Program-made: the position numbers and the translations under genes
Notes under the pieces: generated by a model
What the model was told of the DNA's origin: nothing
What the model saw: only the letters and a program-made list of their open reading frames with translations
Database searches by the model: none
Shown: in pieces, positions 8,999 to 18,260 of the stretch
Layout: each line of letters starts with the position of its first letter
Position numbering within the stretch: the first letter of the stretch is position 1
Source: Rhodobacterales bacterium HKCCSP123
Lineage (GTDB): Bacteria > Pseudomonadota > Alphaproteobacteria > Rhodobacterales > Rhodobacteraceae
Assembly: GCA_015689745.1 (NCBI GenBank)
Contig: WVSO01000002.1
Span: 62,001 to 126,000 of the forward strand
DNA length: 64,000 nucleotides
Direction of reading: 5' to 3'

Positions 8999-10264
8999 AT
9001 GGATCATTTTCTCTACCGGGGCGGCATTCTCTGTGCCGAGGACGTGTCGATCCCCGAGATCGCGGAGAAGGTCGGAACCCCCTTCTACGTCTATTCCTGC
9101 GCGACGCTGACGCGGCATTACCAGCTCTTCAAGGAGGCGCTCGAGGGCATCGACAACCTCGTCTGCTTCGCCATGAAGGCCAATTCCAACCAGGCCGTCA
9201 TCGCCCATCTGGCGAACCTCGGCGCGGGGATGGACGTGGTCTCGGGCGGCGAATACCTGCGCGCGAAAGCGGCGGGCGTGCCGGGCGACCGGATCGTGTT
9301 CTCCGGCGTCGGCAAGACCCGCGAGGAGATGCGCACGGCGCTGACCGGCGGCATCCGGCAGTTCAACGTCGAAAGCGAGCCCGAGATGGTCGCGCTGTCC
9401 GAGGTCGCCACCTCGCTCGGCCTGACCGCCCCCATCACGATCCGCGTGAATCCTGACGTCGACGCCAGGACCCACGAGAAGATCGCCACCGGCAAATCCG
9501 AGAACAAGTTCGGCATCCCCATCGCCAAGGCCCCCGCCGTCTATGCCATGGCCGCCAGCCTTCCCGGGATCGAGGTTGTGGGCATCGACGTGCATATCGG
9601 CAGCCAGCTGACCGAACTGGAGCCCTTCCGCCTCGCCTATGAAAAGGTGAAGGAGCTGACCCTGCAGCTCCGCGCCGAAGGGCATGATATCCGCCGCCTC
9701 GACCTGGGCGGGGGGCTCGGCATTCCCTACGAACGGTCCAACACCGCCCCGCCGCTGCCCACCGAATACGGCGCGCTCATAAAGGAGGTCGTGGGTGACC
9801 TTGGCGTCGAGGTCGAGATCGAGCCGGGCCGCCTGATCGCCGGCAATGCCGGTCTCCTCGTCTCGTCGGTCATCTACGTGAAGGAGGGGGAGGGCCGCGA
9901 TTTCCTGATCCTCGACGCGGCGATGAACGACCTGATCCGCCCTGCCATGTATGGCGCGTGGCATGACATCGTGCCGGTCGTCGAACCTGCGCCGGGCATC
10001 GAGCAGCGCCCCTACGATGTCGTCGGTCCGGTCTGCGAAAGCGGCGACACCTTTGCCAAGCAGCGCCAGATGCCGCCGCTTGCGCCCGGTGACCTCGTCG
10101 CTTTCCGCAGCGCGGGCGCCTACGGCGCAGTGATGTCGAGCGAATACAACACGAGGCCGCTGATCCCCGAGGTGCTGGTGAAGGACGATCACGTCGCCGT
10201 CATCCGGGCGCGTCCATCGTTTGACGAGATCATAAACCGAGATACAGTTCCCGAGTGGGTGTAA
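8999..10264 (+). CDS. lysA: Diaminopimelate decarboxylase
   Basis: A 421-residue PLP enzyme making L-lysine from meso-diaminopimelate, the final step of the pathway that dapB serves. The PLP lysine is K60 in CFAMKANSN. HIGSQ, DLGGGLGIPY, EPGRLIAGNAG and the C-terminal substrate motif CESGDTFAK are all present. The ATG at 8999 gives the usual N-terminus MDHFLYRGG. The next gene starts 32 bases after the stop, so the pair is likely co-transcribed. Confidence 0.97.
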   Translation: MDHFLYRGGILCAEDVSIPEIAEKVGTPFYVYSCATLTRHYQLFKEALEGIDNLVCFAMKANSNQAVIAHLANLGAGMDVVSGGEYLRAKAAGVPGDRIVFSGVGKTREEMRTALTGGIRQFNVESEPEMVALSEVATSLGLTAPITIRVNPDVDARTHEKIATGKSENKFGIPIAKAPAVYAMAASLPGIEVVGIDVHIGSQLTELEPFRLAYEKVKELTLQLRAEGHDIRRLDLGGGLGIPYERSNTAPPLPTEYGALIKEVVGDLGVEVEIEPGRLIAGNAGLLVSSVIYVKEGEGRDFLILDAAMNDLIRPAMYGAWHDIVPVVEPAPGIEQRPYDVVGPVCESGDTFAKQRQMPPLAPGDLVAFRSAGAYGAVMSSEYNTRPLIPEVLVKDDHVAVIRARPSFDEIINRDTVPEWV

Positions 10265-10296
10265 CCCCAAGGGGCATGCCGCCCCCGAAAGGGACC

Positions 10297-12924
10297 ATGA
10301 CCGAGACCTCCCCCGCCGAACGGGCGCTCGCGCGCCTGGTCTGGCCCCTGCGCCTGACGCGCGCCGGCCTGTTCGCCGAGCGGGCCACGAGGGCGTTCTG
10401 GCCCGCCTGGTCGCTGGCCCTGGCCACGATCGCGTGTTTTGCCTTCGGTGTGCCCGCCCGCGTCCCGCCAAGCCTGCTCTGGGGCGGGCTCGGCTTTGTC
10501 GCGCTGCTGCTTGTCTGGACCATCGCGCGCGGCATGATGCGCTTTCGCATCCCCACGCGGGAAGAGGCGCTTGACCGCCTTGACCGCACCCTGCCGGGCC
10601 GCCCGATCTCGGCGCTTCTGGATCAGCCCGCGATCGGTGCGTCCGACCCCGCAACGCAATCGGTCTGGGCCGCGCACCTGCAGCGGATGGAGGCGCGCAC
10701 CGCCACAGCCCGCGCCCCCGAGCCCGACCTGCGGCTGTCACGGCAGGACCCTTATGCACTGCGCTACGTGGCCGCGACGGCCTTCGCCATGGCCCTCCTC
10801 TTCGGGACACTTGGCCGCGTGAGCGAGGTGGGCGACGTCGTGACCCTCGGCGCCGGGCCTGCCGTCGCCTCGGGCCCTTCATGGGAGGGCTGGGTCGAGC
10901 CGCCGATCTACACCGGCCTGCCGTCGCTCTACCTCAACGAGATCACGGCCGAGACGTTCGAGACACCCCAGGGTTCGCGCATCACCTTCCGCAGCTACGG
11001 CGAGCCGGGCAGCATCTCGATCACGACCGATGTCGGCCCGATGCCCGCCGAAGATGCCGACGCCTATGCGCAGTCGGTCACCGTCGAGCGATCGGGCAGC
11101 TTCACCGTGAACGGCCCGATGGGCCGCAGCTGGGACATCTCCGTACGCGCCGACGCGGCACCGGCCGTGGCGCTCGATGGCGAGGTCGAGGGCGAACCAC
11201 CCGGCCAGATGCAATTCGCCTTCACGGCGACCGACGACTACGGCATCGCTTCGGGCACCGCCACGATCCGGCTCGACCCGGCCCGCGCGGACCGCCGCTA
11301 CGGCCTTTCCGTCGAACCGGAACCGCGGGAGGCGCTGGTGCTCGATCTGCCCATGCCCTTCCGTGGCTCGCGCGCCGAGTTCACCGAGGTCCTGCTCGAG
11401 GACTTGTCGGAACACCCCTTCGCCAACCTGCCCGCCAGCATGGTGCTGACCGTCACCGACGAGGCAGGCCAGATCGGCACCGTCAGCTACGACATCCCGC
11501 GCCTTCCCGGCCGCCGTTTCTTCGATCCGATGGCCAACGCCCTCATCGAGATGCGCCGCGACATCCTGTGGAGCCGCGAGAACGCGCCGCGCACCGCCCA
11601 GGTCCTGCGCACGATCACGTGGTCGCCGGAAGAAGACCTCGACCACGGCGTCTACCTCCAGATCCGAAGCGCGATCCGGCGCCTCGAAGCCGGTGTCGAC
11701 AGCATTTCGACCGAGACCCGCGACCAGGTGGCCGAAATCCTGTGGAACGCGGCGATGGAGCTCGAGGTCGGCGATCTCGACGACGCGCTGGAACGCCTTC
11801 GCCGGGCGCAGGAGCGTCTGTCCGAGGCGATGCAACAGGGCGCCAGCGACGAGGAGATCGCGCAACTGATGCAGGAGCTGCGCGAGGCGATGGACGATTA
11901 CCTGCGCCAGCTGGCCGAGAACGCGCAGCCGGGCGAGGATCGCCCCGACGAGGGCGGCGAGCGCATGGAAATGTCCATGGCCGACCTCGAGGAGATGATG
12001 CGCCGCATCGAAGAGCTGATGCAGGAAGGCCGCATGGCCGAGGCGCAGGAGATGCTGAACGCCCTCCAGCAGATGCTGGAGAACATGGAGATGACCCAGG
12101 GCGGAGAAGGCGGCGACGGGCCGCAGACGCCCGGCGAGCGCGCGATGGAGGGGCTGCAGGACACGCTGCGCGGCCAGCAGGACCTCAGCGACGACGCCTT
12201 CCGCGAGTTGCAGGACCGCCTGAACCCCAACCGTCCGCAGCAAGGCCAGCAGCCTGGACAGCAGGCGCAACCCGGTCAGCAGCCCGGCCAGCAACAGGGA
12301 CAGCCGGGCGAGCAACCCGGCCAGCAGCAGGGCCAGGGCCAGCCTCAGGGCCAGCAGCAACCGGGCGGCGGCGGCCAGGATGGTCAGCCCGAAGGGCAGG
12401 CGCAGGGCGGAGAGAACGGTGAAGGCATGACCCTCGCCGAACGGCAGGAGGCGCTGCGCCGCCTGCTCGAGGAGCAGCAGAGCCGTCTTCCCGGCACCGG
12501 CACCGAGGCCGGGGACGAGGCGCAGCGGCAGCTCGACCGCGCTGGTCGCGCCATGGAGGAAGCCGAGGGTCTGCTGGAAGAGGGCGATATCGCCGGCGCG
12601 CTCGATGCACAGTCCGAAGCGCTCGAGGCTCTGCGCGAAGGCATGACCGAGCTGGGCCGCGCGCTGGCTCAGGAACAGACCGGGCAGGAGCCGGGACAGG
12701 GCCAGGCCGAGGGCAACATGGCTCCCGACCGCCCGCTGCAGGATCCGCTCGGACGGCAGGCGGGCAACTCGGGCAGCTTTGGCTCGGAAGAGGCGATGGG
12801 CGACCGTCAGGAAGCTTCCCGCCGCGCCCGTGAATTGCTGGACGAGTTGCGCCAGCGTTCCGCCGAACAGGATCGGCCCGAGATCGAACTCGACTACCTG
12901 CGACGTCTCCTTGACCAGTTCTGA
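10297..12924 (+). CDS. DUF4175 (TIGR02302) large membrane protein
   Basis: An 875-residue protein of an alphaproteobacterial family usually found just after lysA. Two hydrophobic helices lie in the first 80 residues and a third near 150-170. A long periplasmic region with beta-rich segments follows, then an acidic, methionine- and glutamine-rich coiled-coil region (repeated EEMM/LEEMMRRIEELMQ), a Q/G/P tract (about residues 647-700), and a charged C-terminus. No enzyme motif is visible; a cell-envelope role is likely but unproven. The ATG at 10297 is preferred over one at 10255 that would overlap lysA. Confidence 0.85.
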   Translation: MTETSPAERALARLVWPLRLTRAGLFAERATRAFWPAWSLALATIACFAFGVPARVPPSLLWGGLGFVALLLVWTIARGMMRFRIPTREEALDRLDRTLPGRPISALLDQPAIGASDPATQSVWAAHLQRMEARTATARAPEPDLRLSRQDPYALRYVAATAFAMALLFGTLGRVSEVGDVVTLGAGPAVASGPSWEGWVEPPIYTGLPSLYLNEITAETFETPQGSRITFRSYGEPGSISITTDVGPMPAEDADAYAQSVTVERSGSFTVNGPMGRSWDISVRADAAPAVALDGEVEGEPPGQMQFAFTATDDYGIASGTATIRLDPARADRRYGLSVEPEPREALVLDLPMPFRGSRAEFTEVLLEDLSEHPFANLPASMVLTVTDEAGQIGTVSYDIPRLPGRRFFDPMANALIEMRRDILWSRENAPRTAQVLRTITWSPEEDLDHGVYLQIRSAIRRLEAGVDSISTETRDQVAEILWNAAMELEVGDLDDALERLRRAQERLSEAMQQGASDEEIAQLMQELREAMDDYLRQLAENAQPGEDRPDEGGERMEMSMADLEEMMRRIEELMQEGRMAEAQEMLNALQQMLENMEMTQGGEGGDGPQTPGERAMEGLQDTLRGQQDLSDDAFRELQDRLNPNRPQQGQQPGQQAQPGQQPGQQQGQPGEQPGQQQGQGQPQGQQQPGGGGQDGQPEGQAQGGENGEGMTLAERQEALRRLLEEQQSRLPGTGTEAGDEAQRQLDRAGRAMEEAEGLLEEGDIAGALDAQSEALEALREGMTELGRALAQEQTGQEPGQGQAEGNMAPDRPLQDPLGRQAGNSGSFGSEEAMGDRQEASRRARELLDELRQRSAEQDRPEIELDYLRRLLDQF
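12235..12400 (+). repeat. Gln/Gly/Pro-rich low-complexity tract
   Basis: Imperfect tandem repeats encoding QPGQQ/GQQQG units within the DUF4175 gene. Repeats of this sort vary in length between strains and can mislead assembly. Confidence 0.75.
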
Positions 12925-12945
12925 GGCAGGGCAACGGAGCCCGGC

Positions 12946-13776
12946 TCAGCCGCCGTCGGTTGCTTCGCCCAGCCCGTGCGCGATGTCGTCCAGCCAGAAG
13001 CGCGCCATGTTCACGGCCTCCTCGTACCGTTCCAGGTAAGGGGCGGCGGTCGGCACGTATTCCGCGATCCGGTCCGTGTTCCCATAGATCCCGGCGGCTG
13101 CCGCCGCGAGCGCAATGGCAAGCAGAAACCCGATCCTGGTGCCACGGCGGCGGCGCGGTGCGCTGTCGAGCGTATCGATGTCGGTGGCATCCACCTCGGC
13201 ATGCGACCGGTCCCGGGTATCGCGCAGCGTCGAATTGATCTCGTCGATATCGGGAAAGAGGTCCCGCGCCGCCGGTCCCAGGGCACCGGCATTGAAAGCA
13301 TCCTCGGCAGCGTCCAGTTCGGCCCGTCGCCGGGCGCGCTGATCATCGCCAGGCTCTTCCGACAGGGGCATCTCGCCCTGGGTCTCGACCGGTGCGGCCT
13401 CGGCCTGGCGCAGACGCGTCTCGCGCTCGGCCTCCTCGCGGAGGATGTCGCGTACCTCGGGGTCGATCTCCCGCCGCCGCAACGCGGCCTGAGGGGCCGC
13501 TGTCGGCTCTTCGACCGGGGTGTCGATCTGGTCGGCAGAGGTAGCCGCCTCGCTCCCGGCGCTCTCGGGTGCCGGTGTCTCTTTCGTGCCGGTCGTCGCC
13601 GGCTCCGCCTCGCGGACAGGCCGCTCGACCCGCGCCTGCGGCGCCTGGTCGGTCCGTCGACCCGGCTGGAACCACGTGGTCGAGCAGTTCGAACACTGCA
13701 CGTCGCGCCCCTCGGGCGGGATCATGCTGTCGGCCACCTCATAACGCGCACTACAATTCGGACAGGTCAGCCGCAT
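12946..13776 (-). CDS. Zinc-ribbon (MJ0042 type) single-pass membrane protein
   Basis: A 276-residue protein. The N-terminus MRLTCPNCSARYEV with a second CxxC (QCSNCS) is the MJ0042 zinc ribbon. A long acidic, low-complexity middle follows, then one transmembrane helix (GFLLAIALAAAAAGIY) and a short C-terminal tail. It is divergent from ftsE, a pairing common in Rhodobacteraceae. Function unknown; a link to the division complex is only an inference from position. The Met at 13776 fits the ribbon; a longer start is unlikely. Confidence 0.8.
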   Translation of the reverse strand: MRLTCPNCSARYEVADSMIPPEGRDVQCSNCSTTWFQPGRRTDQAPQARVERPVREAEPATTGTKETPAPESAGSEAATSADQIDTPVEEPTAAPQAALRRREIDPEVRDILREEAERETRLRQAEAAPVETQGEMPLSEEPGDDQRARRRAELDAAEDAFNAGALGPAARDLFPDIDEINSTLRDTRDRSHAEVDATDIDTLDSAPRRRRGTRIGFLLAIALAAAAAGIYGNTDRIAEYVPTAAPYLERYEEAVNMARFWLDDIAHGLGEATDGG

Positions 13777-13958
13777 CGTCTGTCGCTCGCCCCCACTCGG
13801 CCCGATGCCCCCCACATAGGCGCAATCAGAACACCCTCGATCACACATCTTGTATCAGCGCGCCCCCCTCATTCCAAGGGTTTCACTCTGTCTGCCGATT
13901 GCAACGCCGCGCCATCCGTTGCATGACGGTCGCGGCAAGCGGCAAGGAGCGCCATCCC

Positions 13959-14636
13959 GTGATCGACATGCAGGACGCCGCCTATGGCTACGGGGCCGAG
14001 CCGATCCTGTCGGGTCTGAACCTGCGTCTCGCGCCGGGGTCCTTTCATTTCCTCACCGGACCCTCCGGCGCAGGCAAGACCACGCTCCTCAAGCTCTGCT
14101 ATGCCGAGCTTGTGCCGACCGCGGGTCGCATCTCGATTTTCGGCGAGGATGCGGCCACGCTCCAGCGCGACGCCATCGCCCTCACGCGGCAAAGGATCGG
14201 GGTCGTGCACCAGGATTGCGAGTTTCTCGACCACCTCTCCGTCCGCGAAAACATCGCCCTGCCCCTCACCGTCGCCGGGCGCGACGCAGCGGCGCAGGAG
14301 GCGAACCTGAACGAGTTGATTGCCTGGGTCGGACTTGCCGCGCGCGCCGATGCGCGCCCGCCCGAGCTGTCCGGCGGCGAGAGGCAGAGGGCCGCCCTGG
14401 CGCGGGCCATCATCATGGACCCGGACCTGATCCTCGCCGACGAACCGACGGGCAACGTGGATTGGGACATGTCGCTGCGCCTGCTGCAACTGCTGACCGA
14501 GCTGAACCGGATGGGCAAGACGGTGCTGATCGCCACCCATGACCTCGCGCTGATCCGCGCCGCGAAGGCCCAGGTCCAGGCGCGTGTCCTGCGCCTGTCC
14601 GGCGGACGCCTCAGCGCAGCGGCGGCCGACCTGTGA
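13959..14636 (+). CDS. ftsE: Cell division ATP-binding protein FtsE
   Basis: A 225-residue ABC ATPase that, with FtsX, controls septal peptidoglycan hydrolases. Walker A is GPSGAGKT (34-41), signature LSGGERQR, Walker B ILADEPTG, and the H-loop ATHD. A GTG start at 13959 is chosen because AAGGAG lies nine bases upstream; an in-frame ATG at 13923 has no ribosome site. The stop overlaps the ftsX start by four bases (GTGA). Confidence 0.92.
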   Translation: MIDMQDAAYGYGAEPILSGLNLRLAPGSFHFLTGPSGAGKTTLLKLCYAELVPTAGRISIFGEDAATLQRDAIALTRQRIGVVHQDCEFLDHLSVRENIALPLTVAGRDAAAQEANLNELIAWVGLAARADARPPELSGGERQRAALARAIIMDPDLILADEPTGNVDWDMSLRLLQLLTELNRMGKTVLIATHDLALIRAAKAQVQARVLRLSGGRLSAAAADL

Positions 14637-15535
14637 GCGTCGCGGCCGACATCCTTGGCCTGCTCAAGGGCGAAGCGCAGGCCGACCGCGTCGTCCCGCG
14701 CAGCGGGCAGGCCGCGAAACTGACGCTCGCCGTCTCCGGCGCGATGGCCTTTCTCGCCGTCTTTGCGCTGGCGCTGTCGCTGGCGGCCGGGCGCCTTGCC
14801 GACCGCTGGTCGGACGCGCTGGCGCAAAGCTCGACCATCCGCCTGTCCGCGCCGGCCGCGGAAATGGAGGCGCAGACCTGGACAGTCCTGACCGTGCTGG
14901 AGCAGACCCCCGGCGTCGACAGCGCCCGCGCGCTCGGCGACGAGGAACAGCGCGCGCTGCTGGAACCGTGGTTCGGCCCCGACCTTCCGATCGGCGACCT
15001 GCCGGTGCCGCGCCTGATCGAGATCATCGAGACGCCCGAGGGCTACGATGCGGACGGGCTGCGCCAGCGTCTCGCCGCCGAGGCACCCGGCGCGGTGCTC
15101 GACGATCACACCCGCTGGCGCCGGCCCCTGGTGGACGCGGCCGACCGACTGCGCCTGCTCGGGTGGCTGTCGCTGGTGCTGATCCTGGGATCGACCGCGG
15201 CGATGATCACGCTGGCCGCGCAGGCGGCGCTCGCCTCGAACGAACAGGTGATCCGTGTCCTCCGCCTCGTCGGCGCACGCGACAGCTACATAGCGCGCGC
15301 CTTCGTGCGCCGTTTCACGCGCCGCGCGCTGACCGGCGCGGCGGTGGGTGCGCTTCTCGGAACCGTCGCGGTCGCCCTCCTCCCGAGTGCGGCGGAGGAG
15401 GGCGCCTTCCTCACCGGCCTCGGTTTCCGCGGCGCGGGCTGGCTCTGGCCGCTTGCCATCCCGGTCCTCGCCGCCGTCACGGCCTTCTGGTCGACGCGGA
15501 TCGCGGCCTTCCGCACGCTGAAAGGGCTTCGCTGA
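14633..15535 (+). CDS. ftsX: Cell division protein FtsX
   Basis: A 300-residue permease-like partner of FtsE with a GTG start overlapping ftsE. It has one transmembrane helix near residues 38-60, a periplasmic domain (to about 165), then three helices, including GWLSLVLILGSTAAMITLA, in the standard FtsX order. It transmits ATP hydrolysis by FtsE to periplasmic activators of cell-wall hydrolases. The stop and the next gene's ATG share one base. Confidence 0.9.
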   Translation: MSVAADILGLLKGEAQADRVVPRSGQAAKLTLAVSGAMAFLAVFALALSLAAGRLADRWSDALAQSSTIRLSAPAAEMEAQTWTVLTVLEQTPGVDSARALGDEEQRALLEPWFGPDLPIGDLPVPRLIEIIETPEGYDADGLRQRLAAEAPGAVLDDHTRWRRPLVDAADRLRLLGWLSLVLILGSTAAMITLAAQAALASNEQVIRVLRLVGARDSYIARAFVRRFTRRALTGAAVGALLGTVAVALLPSAAEEGAFLTGLGFRGAGWLWPLAIPVLAAVTAFWSTRIAAFRTLKGLR

Positions 15536-16257
15536 TGCAATATCTCCGCTCGCTCTTCTTCATCGGCCAGATGTATGTCGCCATGCTGGTGCTCGCCGTC
15601 GCCTATTTTCCCTGGGCCGTGATGTCGGCGACGGGTGCGCATGCGGCCTGCCATGCCTATTGCCGCTGGGTGCTGTGGACACTTGGCTGGATGACGGGTC
15701 TGAGGACGGAGGTGCGCGGCACCCCTCCCACGGGCGAGGTGATGATCGCGGCGAAACACCAGAGCTTTCTCGACATCATCATGATCTACAATGCCGTCCC
15801 GCGCGGCAAGTTCATCATGAAGCGCGAGCTGATGTATGCCCCCCTGCTGGGGCAATACGGATTGCGCATCGGCTGCGTGCCTGTCGACCGTGGCAAGCGG
15901 GGTGCGGCCATCGCCAAGATGCTGTCCGACGTGAAGAGCGGCAAGCAACAGGGCGGCCAGCTGATCATCTATTCCCAGGGCACCCGCGTCGCGCCCGGCG
16001 CGAAGCGGCCCTACAAGATCGGAACCGGCGCGCTTTACGAGCAATTGGGCCAGCCCTGCGTGCCTGCGGCCACCAACGTGGGCGTCTTCTGGCCGCGCCA
16101 CGGCATCCTGCGAAAACCGGGCCTCGCCGTGGTCGAGTTCCTGCCCGAGATCGCGCCGGGCCTGCCGCGCCACGCCTTCATGGAGCGGCTCGAATCCGAG
16201 GTCGAGGCGGCGTCGGACGCCCTCATGGCAGAGGCCGGTTTCCATGCGCCTCGTTGA
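15535..16257 (+). CDS. plsC: 1-acyl-sn-glycerol-3-phosphate acyltransferase
   Basis: A 240-residue membrane acyltransferase of phospholipid synthesis. One or two hydrophobic helices open the protein (MQYLRSLFFIGQMYVAMLVLAV). The HX4D catalytic motif is KHQSFLD; the phosphate-binding motif is YSQGTR, in place of the usual EGTR. CVPVDRG is the third block. The start overlaps the ftsX stop (TGATG). The family also includes hopanoid/ornithine-lipid enzymes, so the exact acceptor is inferred. Confidence 0.85.
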   Translation: MQYLRSLFFIGQMYVAMLVLAVAYFPWAVMSATGAHAACHAYCRWVLWTLGWMTGLRTEVRGTPPTGEVMIAAKHQSFLDIIMIYNAVPRGKFIMKRELMYAPLLGQYGLRIGCVPVDRGKRGAAIAKMLSDVKSGKQQGGQLIIYSQGTRVAPGAKRPYKIGTGALYEQLGQPCVPAATNVGVFWPRHGILRKPGLAVVEFLPEIAPGLPRHAFMERLESEVEAASDALMAEAGFHAPR

Positions 16258-16846
16258 GGATATCGCGGCGCTACAGGCGCTCTATGACAAACCCGTCCCG
16301 ACCTCGCTGACCAAGGTCGCGACGGCCCTGACACCCCTCTACCGGAAATGGATCGGGGCGGCGCGCTTCTGCGTGCTGTCGACCGTCGGCCCCGAAGGCA
16401 CCGATGCCAGCCCGCGCGGCGACGACGGCCCGGTGGTCCGCATCGCGGATGACCGGACGCTCTGGCTGCCTGACTGGCGCGGCAACAATCGGCTCGACTG
16501 CCTTCGCAACATCGTGCGCGACGGGCGCGTCTCGCTGATGTTCATGATCCCCGGCTGCAACACCGTCGTCCGCGTGAACGGGACGGCCGTCTTGACCGAC
16601 GACCCCGACCTGACCGGCGCCTTCGAACAGGCCGGTCGCCACCCGAAGACCGTCATCGTGTTGACGGTGGGCGAGGTGTATTTCCAATGCGCCAAGGCCC
16701 TGATGCGCTCGGGCCTGTGGACGCGCGGCGACGAGAGCGCGGCCGTGCCGACTGCCGGGCAGTTCATCAGGGAGATGGACGCGGACTTCGATGCCGAGGG
16801 CTACGACCTGAGCTATCCCGACGAAGCCCCCAAGCGGATGTGGTGA
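16244..16846 (+). CDS. Pyridoxamine 5'-phosphate oxidase-family flavoprotein
   Basis: A 200-residue protein with the FMN-binding split barrel: FCVLSTVGPEGTDASPRGD, LWLPDWRGNNRLDCLRNI and VSLMFMIPG. It belongs to the MSMEG_1061-type subgroup of the PPOX family, whose substrates are unknown. It starts 14 bases before the plsC stop and is followed after one base by rlmJ, so it lies in a tight run. Confidence 0.85.
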   Translation: MRLVEDIAALQALYDKPVPTSLTKVATALTPLYRKWIGAARFCVLSTVGPEGTDASPRGDDGPVVRIADDRTLWLPDWRGNNRLDCLRNIVRDGRVSLMFMIPGCNTVVRVNGTAVLTDDPDLTGAFEQAGRHPKTVIVLTVGEVYFQCAKALMRSGLWTRGDESAAVPTAGQFIREMDADFDAEGYDLSYPDEAPKRMW

Positions 16847-16847
16847 G

Positions 16848-17624
16848 ATGCTGTCCTACCAGCACGCCTACCACGCCGGGAACCTCGCCGACGTGCACAA
16901 GCACGCCATGCTGGCCACCGCGCTCGACTACCTGGTGCGCAAGGACAAGCCGCTCTCCTATCTTGAAACCCACGCGGGCCGCGGCCTCTACCGGCTCGAC
17001 AGCGCCGAGGCGCTGAAGACCGGCGAAGCCGCGCAGGGCATCGTGCGCGTCGCGGACTGGTTCGCGCCCGACCACCCCTATGCCCGTGCCCGCGCCGCCG
17101 TTGCCGCAACCTACGGCCCCACCGCCTACCCCGGCTCCCCCCTCATCGCCGCGGCGCTTCTGCGCCCGGAGGACAGCATGACGCTGGCAGACCTGCACCC
17201 CGCCGAGGTCGCCGCCCTGCGCGAGGCGATGCCCGCCGGCCGCGCCCAGGTGCTGCAGGAAGATGGCCTTGCCATGGCGCTCTCCCGCACACCGCCCGAG
17301 CCAAGGCGCGGCCTCGCCCTGATAGACCCGAGCTACGAGGTGAAGAGAGACTACGACCGCCTGCCCGCGATCCTGCAGAAGCTTCACGCCAGGTGGAACG
17401 TGGGTATCCTGATGCTCTGGTACCCGATCCTCGCGACAGGTGCGCAGTCCGGCATGGTACGCAGCTTGCGCCAAACCTTCCCCGAGGCCCTCTTGCACGA
17501 GGTCCGCTTCCCGCCTGCCCGCCCGGGCCACGGCATGATCGGCTCGGGGCTTTTCGTGGTGAACCCGCCCTTCGGGCTCGACACCGAAGCCGACAGTCTG
17601 AGCGCTCGGTTCGCCACTCTCTGA
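16848..17624 (+). CDS. rlmJ: 23S rRNA (adenine(2030)-N6)-methyltransferase
   Basis: A 258-residue SAM-dependent enzyme. It starts MLSYQHAYHAGNLADVHKH, the typical RlmJ opening; the SAM region is YLETHAGRGLY and the catalytic loop LIDPSYEVKRDY. It modifies A2030 of 23S rRNA. It ends the ftsE-rlmJ plus-strand run and faces the CIA30-like gene. Confidence 0.92.
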   Translation: MLSYQHAYHAGNLADVHKHAMLATALDYLVRKDKPLSYLETHAGRGLYRLDSAEALKTGEAAQGIVRVADWFAPDHPYARARAAVAATYGPTAYPGSPLIAAALLRPEDSMTLADLHPAEVAALREAMPAGRAQVLQEDGLAMALSRTPPEPRRGLALIDPSYEVKRDYDRLPAILQKLHARWNVGILMLWYPILATGAQSGMVRSLRQTFPEALLHEVRFPPARPGHGMIGSGLFVVNPPFGLDTEADSLSARFATL

Positions 17625-17629
17625 CCCTT

Positions 17630-17720
17630 CATCTTGGCCATACACCTGTCGGGGCCAAGGGGGGGGCCGGGGGGTCCCCCCCCGGCGGGTCGACGCGCGA
17701 AGCGCGGCGAAATACCCCGC
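17630..17720 (-). repeat. GC-rich hairpin element between convergent genes
   Basis: Contains a perfect CCGGGGGG/CCCCCCGG stem at 17667-17685 next to G and C runs. On the minus strand the hairpin is followed by a tail reading CCCCGACAGG, then CCAAGATGAAGGG. The same layout is seen at 38552-38641. It probably acts as a terminator or is a dispersed intergenic repeat. Confidence 0.5.
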
Positions 17721-18260
17721 CTAAAGCGCACCCAGCGCCGAAAGCGACACGTCCGCCACATGGTCCCGCCCATAGGCGACCAGCCCGATCGAACGTACCT
17801 CCCCGGGCCTGACGGCCCCCGCCATCATCCGGCCCGACGGCAGGAAGCCCGACAGGGGCAGCAGCACCTCGGCCCAATCCGTGCCGGTTTCGAAGCCCTG
17901 CTGGTAGTACTGCCAGGGCAGCCGCGTCCGCACCGTCCTGAGATGAACGAAGTACCGCTCGCCGTTGCCGCGAACGCGCAGCCGCAGGGCCGTCACTCCC
18001 GCGGGCAACCCGTCCGGCATCCCGGTCCGCGCCTGGATGAAGCCGCCTCGATTGGCGGTCGAGACCCTGCCGGTCAGCCGCAGGGCACCATCCTCGATCC
18101 GGGCCTGCCCCTCTGAAACGCCGCCCATCACCGTATCGGCGAGGTAGCTCCAGTCGAAGTCGGCTACCGGTGTCATCTCGGGCCATGCTCCCTGCGCCTG
18201 CAGCGGGCGGATCAGTGGCGCGGCAAGGCCTGCGATCAGCAGGCCCCGCCGGGAGATCAT
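17721..18260 (-). CDS. CIA30-family protein (exported)
   Basis: A 179-residue protein with a twin-arginine-like N-terminus ([19 protein letters not shown]) and a single CIA30 domain: [36 protein letters not shown] and [17 protein letters not shown]30 proteins help assemble mitochondrial complex I; bacterial homologues of this exported type have no proven role. Three bases separate its ATG from the accA stop upstream, so the two are probably co-transcribed. Confidence 0.8.
   Translation of the reverse strand: MISRRGLLIAGLAAPLIRPLQAQGAWPEMTPVADFDWSYLADTVMGGVSEGQARIEDGALRLTGRVSTANRGGFIQARTGMPDGLPAGVTALRLRVRGNGERYFVHLRTVRTRLPWQYYQQGFETGTDWAEVLLPLSGFLPSGRMMAGAVRPGEVRSIGLVAYGRDHVADVSLSALGAL

Noticed and set aside
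8950-10882. Upstream extension of the quinone oxidoreductase frame
   Set aside because: The in-frame sequence is antisense to lysA and the DUF4175 gene and lacks family similarity; the start at 8878 gives the expected protein.
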